The position numbers were made by a program, and so were the translations under genes. This document shows, one piece after another, positions 34,901-43,896 of a DNA stretch of 64,000 nucleotides (within the stretch, counting starts at the first letter, position 1; the number at the start of each line of letters is the position of its first letter). The DNA is from Tiliqua scincoides (lineage: Eukaryota; Chordata; Lepidosauria; Squamata; Scincidae): assembly GCF_035046505.1 (NCBI RefSeq), contig NC_089830.1, positions 7,182,315 through 7,246,314 on the forward strand, written 5' to 3'. The notes under the pieces were generated by a model. The model saw nothing but the letters and a program-made list of their open reading frames with translations. It searched no databases and was not told the DNA's origin.

Positions 34901-37900
34901 AAGCCCCATTAGAGTCAATGAGGCTTACTCCTAGGAAAGAGTGGCTGGGATTGCAGCCTGCTCCTGTGCATGTCTACTCAGAAGTAAGCCCCATTAGAGT
35001 CAATGAGGCTTACTCCTAGGAAAGAGTGGCTGGGATCGCAGCCTTAGAGCCCACTTCTGTGGGTGGGGCTTTTTAAAAAAATATATTTTCTTGTTTGAGA
35101 AAATGAGCAGTAGCATGGTCTTGCAGCCACCCCCTCCCTGACAATAGTTCTTTACCCAACATGTAATTAGTCTGTGGAACTCTTTGCCACAGGAAGCAGT
35201 GATGACAACTTGCCTAGATGCCTTTAAGAAGGGATTGGACAAATTTCTAGAGGAAAAGTTCTTTAAGGGTTACAAGTAATAGTGGGTAAAAGATGTTAAT
35301 GTACGAGTTGTTTTTTTTCTAAACTAAAACCTCAATATTCAGGTTAAATTGCCGTGTTGGCACTTTGTGATAAAAAAGTGGGTTTTGGGTTGCAGTTTGG
35401 GCACTCGGTCTCTAAAAGGTTAGCCATCACTGCCCTAAGGTGTCACAATGCACACTTTGGGAACCCCTGGATTAAAGCACCCAGCAGGGTGACCCATTTT
35501 CTTTTCCCACCTAGTGCAGGGCTGCTCGAATAGCCTACTCTTGTCCATTCTTATATTGCTGAACTATGCATAACCCCATCCATTTCCCTTACTCACCAGG
35601 AGGAGATAATGGAACTGAGGGAGTCGAGCACTTCAGAAGCTGTCAGGCGCTGTTGAGGATCCAACACCAGCAGCTTCCGGATCAAGCAGACTGTATTTTC
35701 TGACACCCGCCCATCTCTGCTGGAGAAAAGCAAGAGTTAGGGAAGGCAGGGAAAATTAGAAGCAAGTCACTGAATTCAGCCCACCCCATCAAGCCAGGGG
35801 CGCCAACATCCTTCCACTGGTTCAGTAGAAGGCTGCAACACTTTGCTCTGCGTGATAGTACACTATGGCACATCATGGACTAGATCATGGGTGTTAAACA
35901 TAAGGCCTGCAGGCCAGATGCAGCCCGCAGAAGCTCTTTAACTGGCCCTCAGGCTCTCCCAGCGCCACCATCAGCTGTTGTCAGCAGCTAAGGTATCACT
36001 TGCTGAAAGGGAAGCCCACATGACAGTTGGGCTCTCCAATACTGTATCTTGAAAATATTTTCTCTCCTGTCATTTTCAGCTAATAAGTAAGTAAAAGTGC
36101 TCATGTCTGGTCATGATCTTGTTAAAGACATCACATCCAGCCCTCAGCAGATATCATGAATGCTATCTGGCCCACTTTGTGAAATGAGTTGGGCACCCCT
36201 GAACTAGAATGTCATTACTCACTCTGGGATGGTATATTCAGCAGCCTTGATCTTGCGGAAGAGCTCCTGAGGGATACTGTCATAGAAAGGGAACTGTCCG
36301 TACAGCATAGTAAAGAGGACCACACCCAGCGCCCACATATCACTGGGCTTTCCACGATATGGCCGACCTGCAAGGAACAAGGGGACAGCTAGCGAGTTAG
36401 CCAGGTCTGTATGGAGCCACTGCCAAGCCCACTTGGTGGTTGATTTCACATTCTCTTTGCAGAAAGGAGCTCTTCTTCCCCAAGAGGCACATAACATCAG
36501 GGAAAGAGAACATGACACTTGCCCAACCTTAATAGGGCAACACAATCTTTACTCCTCCAGTGCAAAAGGAAGGAAATGAAACTCCCCTCCTTCCCTCTAA
36601 AGTCACTGGTGGTGATCTGAAGAAACCAGGCACACCTTCATGTGCCTTCTGCCACACCTCTGGTTCATTTTTAATACGTATGCAGAACAGACACTACATG
36701 TTAAGATTCCTGCTGTCACCAGGAGTGTAAGGTGGGAAGCAACACCTGCAGTTCCCCCCCCCTCCAGCCCAGAGGACCTCTGCACTGGGTTGTCTGGAAA
36801 GTAGGAGGGGAAGTTTAAGATCCAGTGTCTCCCCTGCCCCCTCTATTGGCTCCTCAAGATGTCTTAACGAAGCAGGAGGCACTTGTTAGCACTCTGGTTA
36901 AGACAACTGGGGCAGGTTGCTTGTTTAAAACAAGGAAACAATTTAGAAAACAGAGGATGACGGTATAGAAGATAAACAGTCAAATTGTGTACTTGAGATC
37001 AAAGGCAAAGTTCAGAAGAAAAACAAACCAAGTTCTGACTAAACTTCCCTATCTTAAAAATTCACTTGCAATCAGGATGACTCAGCTGGTAGATTCTCTT
37101 CCAGAACCAAAAGGGGTAGGGCATTTCAGGAATTAACCCTGTCCTTACTGGACTTTTCCCTAACCTGACCAAGATCTTATGTGACCCCCATTTAGTCAGC
37201 TCATTTTAATGGGGGGGGGGGGGTCCACTAAAGCTCTGAGACCGACTACTAGTCTGAAACCATCCCCCATCTCCCACTTGGACCAATGACCAGGTCCAGG
37301 TCAACCTCCTGGATCCTTGCTGAGTTTTCAGTAATGCCCCTCTGTTCCAAACTGCCTCCCCACCAAGCAATAGCAGAAAGGCAAGAGCTCGCTGCACACC
37401 CTAGGTAAAAACTACACTGGTACATGAAACAGAGCTCTTATAGAATAGCGGGTCAGCCTATCACCTTCACCAAGTCAGCATTAGTATATCCAAATGGGGT
37501 TGCATTTAGAAGGAGGGTGCCTGTTCAGTACAACTGAGGACTGAGCAGTAGTGAGGGAAGCTCAAGGCAACTATGGAGGCAATTATACTTCTGCCAGAGA
37601 GTAGTGTGCAGAAGAAACAAGACCTTCCTTTCATCAGTAAGCCCATTAACACCACAATCCCAAACTGCATAAATTCAGAGCAGCCACTCTGGAGGATCCC
37701 AAGTTGCCAAGCAATGCAATTTGCAGGATGAGGGCAAAGTGCCAAGTGTAAGGTCACCAGCCCACCAGTCAGTCCTGATATGACAAAAATGAGATAGATT
37801 TTATATCACAAGATAGGAGGAGGAGCCCCCCCCCCACCGCCTGAGACCAGGACAATAAATGAAACAGATCATAAAGCTCTAGGGAGAACAGTGGGGCTGC

Positions 37901-40900
37901 AAGTGCCATTGCCTCACCCTGCCCCAAGGAAGAAATGCTGCCTACCACTGAGAACATCAGGGCTGATGTATGCTGGACTCCCTCGCTGATCCTTCAAGAG
38001 GTCATCTTCACTCACCAGGTGCTTACCAAGGCAGAAATTTGTGATAGTTATCCGGTGGGTCCTGGCAAGGACAAGTGAATTATTGGTAGTTTTTGGAAGA
38101 TGGGGATAGGTAGAAGAAAGTAAAAACAGAAACAGGCACTGGGTCATCAAAACAGATGCGGAAAGCAGCTTTGAGTACCAACATCAGGTGCATAAATATT
38201 GAAAACTGATTGGACTGTGCGTTGTCAATTGAGCTTTTCCATGTAATTATGAATATTACTCAGATGTGCTGGATATTTTCCCATAAATCACAGGCATCTT
38301 TTGTTACTGAGGTTTTAATATAGAAAATATGGTGCTGTTGTTGAGTTTTTGTAGTCAATATGTTCTATATAACCAAACTTTTAAATAAATCGGGTTTTAT
38401 AAAAAGGAGGTGAAAAGCTAAACAATGCAGCACCCTCAAGCAAGTCAGCCTATCCTTTCTCCCCCTGCCCAAATACTGAAGAAGGGGATTTGGTACCAGA
38501 AGGGAACTTCTCAAGTTACCTGTATTACTCAAGGACCTACAATACTGAACATCTGAGTCAGGCCAGAGCACTAGAATTCTATATAAAATAGTCATCTTAT
38601 CTTCTAACAAGATGGTGAAAGCAGCAAGCTTGAAAGCCACTTAATTTATTTATTTATTTTAAAGAAGCTAGCTGTGTATGGACCTATCCATGTCAGCAAC
38701 ATTCCTGACTACAATTGCCAGGAACCCTAATCTGTCTGGGCCTAAAGGAGAGGGTGGTGGCAGCCACTTAAGTTAGACTCATAAGTAAACTGGTTGGCCA
38801 AGTCTCACGTGATTGTTGGAAAGCAACCCAGGAGTAGTTCACAAAGTGACAAATTGCAGAGTCACCAAGAGCAATTTAGATACTGGCATCACATGACTGG
38901 GCTGATGGGCAACCAACACAATCTGTCCCACAACTTTCTCCAGGGCTTCCATCTGTCTCTTCCCTAAAAATTCTGAATGTCATCTTTATGTCTACCTGAA
39001 AAATAGCAAAAACTAACAGGTTGCTCACCAACATGTGGACTTGGCTCCAAAGACCTGCTTGGGCATAACCATGAGAAACTTTGATTTCTCCTCTGGAGCA
39101 TCCCATGCCATATTAATACATTGCATGCTTGGGAAAAGCTATACGAATGCTCACATGTATTATGCTGATGGAATCTTTACAACTACAGTGGGCTGTCTAT
39201 ATCCGTGGAGGATCTGTTCCAGGACTCCTCACAGAAACCAGATTCCACAGATAAGGGAACAGATTGGGGGGTGGGGGGGCACCTGACATACCAGAAATGG
39301 CTTCTGGTAACATTTGATCATGGAACAAAAACTGGTCATGCCTGGGAGGTCCTCTGAAGCCCTCCAGCCACAGGCTTGGCATCCACAGATATTCAAATTA
39401 GCAGTTGCTAAGCCCATAGATAAAGAGGGTCCACTGCAACTTTTAAGGCAAGCATTACGGGGAACCGAGGCTGAAAGGAATAGTTTGCCCAAGGCCACCT
39501 AGCAAACTCTAGGGAATAGTTTGCCCAAGGCCACCTAGAGGGCAAGAAGTCCTGATTTGCAGATTATCCTCATGGCTGCTAAACTACACCAACCCTGTAC
39601 AAACATCCCTGTTTCTGAATAGCATATATGGTACTGGGGGCGGGGCTGCTACTCAAGATGACACATCTAAATCTTCCCTGGGTGCAGAGGAGTAGTCATG
39701 TGGTTCCTTGGATACAATCCAGGCTGTGATTCTCATGCCAAGGCAAACAAAAAAGCCTTTCCAGTCTGATGTGACCTTCACATGCTTATTGGCCAAGCAG
39801 CAACAGAAATCTCACTGGCTGAAGACACACACCCCAGAGGGAAAAACTGTCAATTCTAAAGCAGGGCTCACCTTTTGTTAAGCACCATATTCCCCAGCTT
39901 CAAGTCTCTGTGCACAATGTTCTTCTGTAAAGAGAGAATTTCTACTAGTACACAGCACCCAGATTGTTTTGTCAGATATAAAATCCCAGCTAAGTACAGT
40001 AGTAAATACTCCCCCGCCCCGTTTCAAAGGATAGAGGATGGAATGAATTATGATCTTTCCATTTCACTTCACTGCCCCAGCTGCATTCTATAGTCTGTGA
40101 TTCAGTGACTCTCCCTCTGACTAAAGGTGGATGCAAGAATTAAACAAAGTTCTCCTTAGCTCAGTGTCAACTGCCCTGACTGGCGGAGCTTGATACCCAA
40201 AGATGCCCTTAACTGGAGATGCCGAGCCCAAGGGTTGCTATGAGCCTGCAATGGCCCTAATTTGTCCTCACAGTACTTTGGAACATGTGCAGAAACAGTA
40301 CCTTGTGCAAGGCTTCCACAACCCGGACAACATCATAGAAGATCACGACAGTCTCCCGCTCACTGAGGCGCTTCTCCTTGATGACGTAGTGCTGGAGGTT
40401 GATTAGGTCAGCAGTCTTGTCACTGAAGTCGTGGGCACAGAGGCAGTCCAGCACCAGGCAGATGCGCTTCTTCATCTTCCGGACCATCCGGTTGGATTCC
40501 AAGTCTTCAACAAACTCATAGGCTCGATCCTGCAAAGCCCCAAAGAGGAAGGGGGCAGAAGTTTGTTTAGGGAGCAGCAAACTCTTCCCAGTCACCTCCA
40601 CCTATAATTCCTACATGCGCGACTACCAGATACTAGCATCCTAGATACCATCTTGCCATGATACCTGGTCCCAAGCCTCAGACTTCTGCAACACAATCAT
40701 GAATATGGGACTGATAGAACCCAGTTAGATCCTTGCCATTTAAAGGTCTCTGTTCCACCAGCCTGTAGCACACAGGAGCACCTGTGGCAAGCATAGAGGG
40801 CAATGCCCCCTTGACTTCTCCAACCACATGCCAAACCCACATAGATGGCGGGGGGGGGGGCAAGTATGAAGATACATATTCCTACCTGATGCCCCACAAG

Positions 40901-43443
40901 CACAAGACTCCTCTTGCCCCATGCCAGAGACTGAACATTTTGCTGAAGCACTACCTAAACCTATTGGGGCCAGCTGTGGCCAGACCAGTACAAAGAGATA
41001 TTTTATTGACAAGATAGGAGGCAGAAACATGGGAGCTGGATCTGGGGCACTGATAGCCACTGCAAGCCATAGCAAAGGATGTGGGAGAAATCATCAATCA
41101 GAAAAATGGGAAAGACTGGTTGAAAGGCCAGCCAGGTCTTTTGAAGAGCAGGGAACTATGGATACTGGATCTGCTGATGCAAAGGGGTACATGCACATTT
41201 AAGAACACAACACTTGGTTTAAGAGCACAACCCTCCTAAGCTAAAGGGGCAGAATTGCAGCATTGAACAGTTGCACACGGAGCTCAGGCCAGTAGCTACA
41301 GCCAGCTTCCAAGGGGGTTGCCATTACCTGGAAGAGACCATGATGGTGGACCACGCCGTCCTGGTTGTGCAGGAGGGAGAGAAGGGAGTATTCTGTGTGT
41401 AGCAGCATCTTGCCCTGACGTTCCTCTTGCGTTTCTGCTCCTTTGTCATTCCTGTCCTCCAAGGTGAGAATCTTTTGGAAAAGAAACAAAGGAGAAAGAA
41501 AAGCTACATTCCACTCAAGAGGACCAACAAGCCCATTCTAGGACTCATGCTTTGAATATTACAGTTGCACTGAAAACCCTGGTGTCTGGGATATCTCTCA
41601 TACGAGAGCTTATTTCAACTGTTTCTTTAATGCATCAGGCTCAAGCAGGCACAGAATGGGGAGATGGGAGGGGGAACATCATCTTTCTCAAATACTGTCC
41701 CACCCCTGATGGGCTTCCCCATTGGCTCATCTGTGCTCCAAGTCCAATAGTTCCAAAAGAACACGTCTTTTGCATGTAGACAGTCCCCAGCCCAACTTGG
41801 CTTTTTTGATGGGAGCGAGAAGAGAGAAATTAGTGAAAGTCCCACTGTCTCAGAATGTGTCACAAGCCAACACATTTTTGATGGTCCAGAGATTTCTATA
41901 GTGGTTCTATGGAAAGATATTTGGGGGGCACAATTTAAAGGACTTCAGACTGAAGGGCCAAGAACAGCCACTCTGCCTGCGAGAACCACTGTCTGTTGCA
42001 GTAGACAGAACTGGAATTAATGGACCAATGGTCTGACTTCACGTAATGTAGTTGTCAATACTTATTTGATAATGCCAACTGAGAAACCAAGAAGGGTCAG
42101 GACTAGAGAGGGCAACGCAGCTCTGCTTCAACCACAGAGCCTTCCTTCCCCAAAGATTTCCCTTTCAGAAAAGAGGATACTGCTCTGATCACTGACAGAG
42201 GGAGCACTAAGAAAGGTGATGCAGCCTTAAGCCTCAAACGGACCTGCACTACCTTCTCCAATCCAGACCTCCCTTTGCACCTTTCCACTGTGGTGCACTT
42301 TAGTCAAACATAACCTCACTCTGTCTGCTTGTGTGACATTCAAGACTAGAGAGTGCTGCATTTGTTTCTAAGATCTAACCAGCTGCCCTCTGGGGTGCGG
42401 GGAACAATTCCATATTCTGTTTACCTTGAGTTGGTAAAAGTCATCTGTTCCGTCCTTTCTTGCCAAGCACTGGACAATACTTGGCACAGGGGAGTTGCCC
42501 AAGCGAGGCCCTGGATACAAAGAAGCAGAGCAAATTGTTTTCCTTGTGCTGCAACACCTAAGCTGTTCACAGCTGGTGGGCTCACCATCCACCCTAAACA
42601 CCAGGATGCTCATTTCTGCCCAGTGTGGATTATGAGCCTTGCCATTAAGCATCTTCAGTCTCCACCTACACAAAGCCTTGCTTTGTGAAAGGCCTTTTAT
42701 AGGCCTTGAGTAGTTGCAAGATCTTCATTCATTCATATAAGTTCCATCTCGAATATATTCATTTATGTTAATTTATTCCAATTTTAAATGTAAACTAATT
42801 CCTTTTTCCCTGGCTCCCGACACAGTGTTAGAGAGATGATGTGGGTTCCTACCAAAAAGTTTGGACACCTTATATTGGATACAAGACCAGATGCTACCAG
42901 GAGTCACAGTGTGCCATGCAATGGAAGAAACTGGGGCATATAAGGCCTCTGGCCACGAATGGAGGAAGAAAACATTATAGCCAGGGTTAGGTGCTTCATG
43001 TGTTTCCATGGGAGTGCAGAATGTGGTCCTGAGGAAGTTCATCTCCCTTAGAATCTAAGCTTTCAACTTGAGAAAAAAATCAAATTGCTAGAACTCTGAT
43101 ATGCTTCAAAACATGCAGACAACACCCAATGAGAACTCAGAAGGTGGAAAACAGAAAGGCTAAGACTTCCAAGAGGCAAAACATTACTGTCCTACATCAT
43201 TGAGAGCGAATTAATCATGTCAAACAAAAATAATGCAAACTTAATTAACTGGCATGGTTCATACAAACTGCAGAATAGGCTACAGCTTGCAGCCCTCCCA
43301 AGGCACAACGTAGCAGAAAGAATTCCCCAATATGTACCGAGAATGAATGGCCCGGCCCGCTTGGCATTGTTGCTGGAAATCCCTGCACAGAGAGCCTTGG
43401 CGGATGATTCCCCACCTCCTCTGTCTGCTGCTCGCCGCTTCAT
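31713..43443 (-). CDS. STK40: STK40, serine/threonine kinase 40 (pseudokinase)
   Basis: Ten coding exons on the minus strand join to 433 aa with GT-AG introns and matching phases: 43338-43443, 42425-42510, 41328-41471, 40302-40529, 39872-39924, 37946-38061, 36223-36367, 35597-35716, 33252-33336, 31713-31931. The human protein is 435 aa. The kinase fold starts near residue 32 (PFILGPRLG); Lys64 in YQLK is in the VAIK position; HRDLKLGN (193-200) keeps the catalytic-loop form; DFG is replaced by NFCLG (214-218). STK40 is known as a pseudokinase that binds the E3 ligase COP1; the VVPD at 345-348 after the kinase domain is a likely COP1-binding VP motif. The last exon is the well-conserved tail (QYEFENYMRQQLLLAEEK to AILAQRYLRK). 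The start is fixed by an acceptor 8 bases before the ATG, which implies a noncoding exon 1, probably in the CpG island at 54.8-55.2 kb. Confidence 0.97.
32012..32092. mobile_element. piggyBac-like micro-MITE, TTAA to TTAA
   Basis: A 73-bp unit bounded by TTAA on both sides (32012-32015 and 32089-32092). The inner ends CCTATTTCTGCCCGG and CCGGGCAGAAATGGC-type sequence form an inverted repeat of about 13 bases. A second copy in the opposite orientation is at 60423-60502. The TTAA target is the hallmark of piggyBac. It lies in intron 9 of STK40. Confidence 0.7.
32721..32871. mobile_element. Short hAT-type MITE
   Basis: The ends CAGGAGCTCCCAAACTTTC and GTTTGGGAACTCCTA are inverted and the element sits in the intron before the last STK40 exon. 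No clear 8-bp duplication is seen. Confidence 0.5.
33252..33336 (-). CDS. STK40: STK40 coding exon 9 (post-kinase linker with VVPD)
   Basis: It completes Trp333 and encodes residues 334-361, QSMSSLSGPLQVVPDIDDQ and VANPEHSHE. The VVPD core resembles the VP motif by which Tribbles proteins and STK40 are known to engage the COP1 WD40 domain; exact contact residues are inferred. Confidence 0.95.
34160..35432. mobile_element. hAT-type element with internal tandem array
   Basis: The left end CAGTGGTGGCAAACCTATGG and the right end GGTTAGCCATCACTG are inverted and CCCTAAGG flanks it exactly (34152-34159, 35433-35440). Inside are six TCTACTCAGAAGTAAGCCCC-type units between 34447 and 35045, a direct duplication of about 165 bp (34354-34520 and 34616-34780), and a CR1-like LINE fragment near 35160-35290. 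No transposase is seen. Confidence 0.8.
34447..35045 (+). repeat. Tandem array of the GTCTACTCAGAAGTAAGCC unit
   Basis: Six units begin near 34447, 34539, 34706, 34803, 34887 and 34972. Each runs from TCTACTCAGAAGTAAGCCCC through AGTCAATGAGGCTTACTC to GGGATTGCAGCC. Spacing is irregular, from about 83 to 167 bases. Confidence 0.8.
35597..35716 (-). CDS. STK40: STK40 coding exon 8 (kinase C-lobe end)
   Basis: It encodes residues 294-332 plus the split Trp333: DGRVSENTVCLIRKLLVLDP, QQRLTASEVLDSLSSIISS. This is the last helix of the kinase C-lobe with the LDPQQR motif. Confidence 0.95.
35886..36201. mobile_element. hAT-type MITE (CATGGGTGTTAAAC family)
   Basis: The ends CATGGGTGTTAAACATAAGG and TGAGTTGGGCACCCCTG are inverted in outline; flanks GACTAGAT and AACTAGAA agree at 6 of 8. 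It lies between STK40 exons 7 and 8, 22 bases from the exon 7 donor. Confidence 0.6.
36223..36367 (-). CDS. STK40: STK40 coding exon 7 (kinase C-lobe)
   Basis: It encodes RPYRGKPSDMWALGVVLFTM, LYGQFPFYDSIPQELFRKIK and AAEYTIP (residues 246-292, with 245 and 293 split). The SDMWALGVVLFTML segment is the usual kinase subdomain IX helix. Confidence 0.96.
37946..38061 (-). CDS. STK40: STK40 coding exon 6 (altered DFG, activation segment)
   Basis: It encodes THRITITNFCLGKHLVSED, DLLKDQRGSPAYISPDVLS (residues 207-244, with 206 and 245 split). NFCLG stands where active kinases have DFG, so the Mg-binding aspartate is missing; SPD replaces APE. Confidence 0.96.
39186..39436. mobile_element. Tc1/mariner (Tigger/MER2-like) MITE
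   Basis: The left end CAGTGGGCTGTCTATATCCG, preceded by TA, and the right end TAAAGAGGGTCCACTG are inverted. Same family as 30201-30400. It lies in the intron between STK40 exons 5 and 6. Confidence 0.65.
39470..39600 (-). mobile_element. Decayed SINE with a 30-bp tandem duplication
   Basis: Read on the minus strand it has a CTAGGTGGCCTTGGGCAAAC core similar to MIR-type SINEs. The block GGAATAGTTTGCCCAAGGCC is present twice in tandem (39477-39502 and 39513-39537). Confidence 0.5.
39872..39924 (-). CDS. STK40: STK40 coding exon 5 (catalytic loop HRDLKLGN)
   Basis: A 53-bp exon encoding KNIVHRDLKLGNMVLNK and two bases of Arg206. The HRD aspartate (195) and following Lys and Asn are retained. 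Confidence 0.96.
40302..40529 (-). CDS. STK40: STK40 coding exon 4 (kinase N-lobe to C-lobe hinge)
   Basis: It encodes residues 113-188, DRAYEFVEDLESNRMVRKMK, KRICLVLDCLCAHDFSDKTA, DLINLQHYVIKEKRLSERET and VVIFYDVVRVVEALHK. This is among the most conserved parts of the protein. Confidence 0.96.
41328..41471 (-). CDS. STK40: STK40 coding exon 3
   Basis: It encodes residues 65-112, ILTLEDRNDKGAETQEERQG, KMLLHTEYSLLSLLHNQDGV and VHHHGLFQ. Both ends are in phase 0. Confidence 0.96.
42425..42510 (-). CDS. STK40: STK40 coding exon 2 (glycine-rich loop region)
   Basis: It encodes the split Gly36 and residues 37-64, PRLGNSPVPSIVQCLARKD and GTDDFYQLK. Lys64 is in the position of the usual ATP-binding lysine, while the glycine-rich loop lacks the GxGxxG pattern. 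Confidence 0.96.
42690..42873. mobile_element. Truncated hAT-type MITE, right part only
   Basis: The interior (TTTTATAGGCCTTGAGTAGT, TTCATTCATTCATATAAG) and right end AAGTTTGGACACC match 26729-27172 and 53251-53706. The left end is missing. Confidence 0.65.
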
Positions 43444-43451
43444 CCTGAGTT
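43338..43451 (-). CDS. STK40: STK40 first coding exon with 8-base 5' UTR
   Basis: The acceptor CTTTTTTCCAG precedes AACTCAGG and the ATG at 43443. It encodes MKRRAADRGGGESSAKALCA and GISSNNAKRAGPFIL, close to the human N-terminus. An earlier in-frame ATG on the genomic strand lies inside the intron and is not used. Confidence 0.95.
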
Positions 43452-43517
43452 CTGGAAAAAAGAAAGCAGACAGACATACTCCATGAGGCCCAAAGGGAGC
43501 TCCCTTACCCTCTAAGG

Positions 43518-43888
43518 CAGGGGTCTCCAAACCCCGGCCCAGGGGCTAGATACAGCCCGCGGAGAGCCTCTATCTGGCCTGCGGCCACTCTCTGATCCCC
43601 TGAGAGCCTCTGGCCCAGTTAACCAAACACAACCAGAGTTGTGCTTGTGGGGTGGGGGAATGCGGGTCCATTTAAGTGTGCGCGCTTTATATCTTGGGCT
43701 GTCTTAGTGCTTGAAGAAATCCTGGACATTTGAGCCCATTCATTCATTCATTCATTCATTCATTCATTCATTCAGGCTCCATCTCTAATGTATTTATTTA
43801 AATTTTATATTTAATTTTTTCCCCCTGGCCCTCAACACCATGCAAGATATTTCATGCGGCCCTTTGGCCGAAAAGTTTGGAGACCCCG
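43518..43888. mobile_element. hAT-type MITE with perfect 8-bp target duplication
   Basis: The left end CAGGGGTCTCCAAACCCCGG and the right end AAAAGTTTGGAGACCCCG are inverted and CTCTAAGG flanks it exactly (43510-43517, 43889-43896). A (CATT)n run at 43738-43774 lies inside. It sits 67 bases upstream of the first coding exon of STK40. Confidence 0.85.
43738..43774. repeat. (CATT)n microsatellite
   Basis: Nine CATT units inside a hAT-type MITE; related copies at 42720 and 53560 carry only two or three units, so this one has expanded. Confidence 0.9.
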
Positions 43889-43896
43889 CTCTAAGG

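Larger units (their letters stand above)
33909..35469. mobile_element. hAT-type MITE carrying a second, nested hAT element
   Basis: The outer ends CAGTAGTTCCCCAACTTACC and CTTTGGGAACCCCTG are inverted; flanks TACTAAAG and GATTAAAG agree at 6 of 8. The interval 34160-35432 is a separate, younger insertion. A short direct repeat of AAGATCCAAGATGG-type units lies near 33975-34080. Confidence 0.65.

Noticed and set aside
34447-35045. CRISPR-like array
   Set aside because: Repeats are longer than CRISPR repeats, spacing is irregular, spacers are related to each other, and the array lies inside a hAT element of a vertebrate genome.
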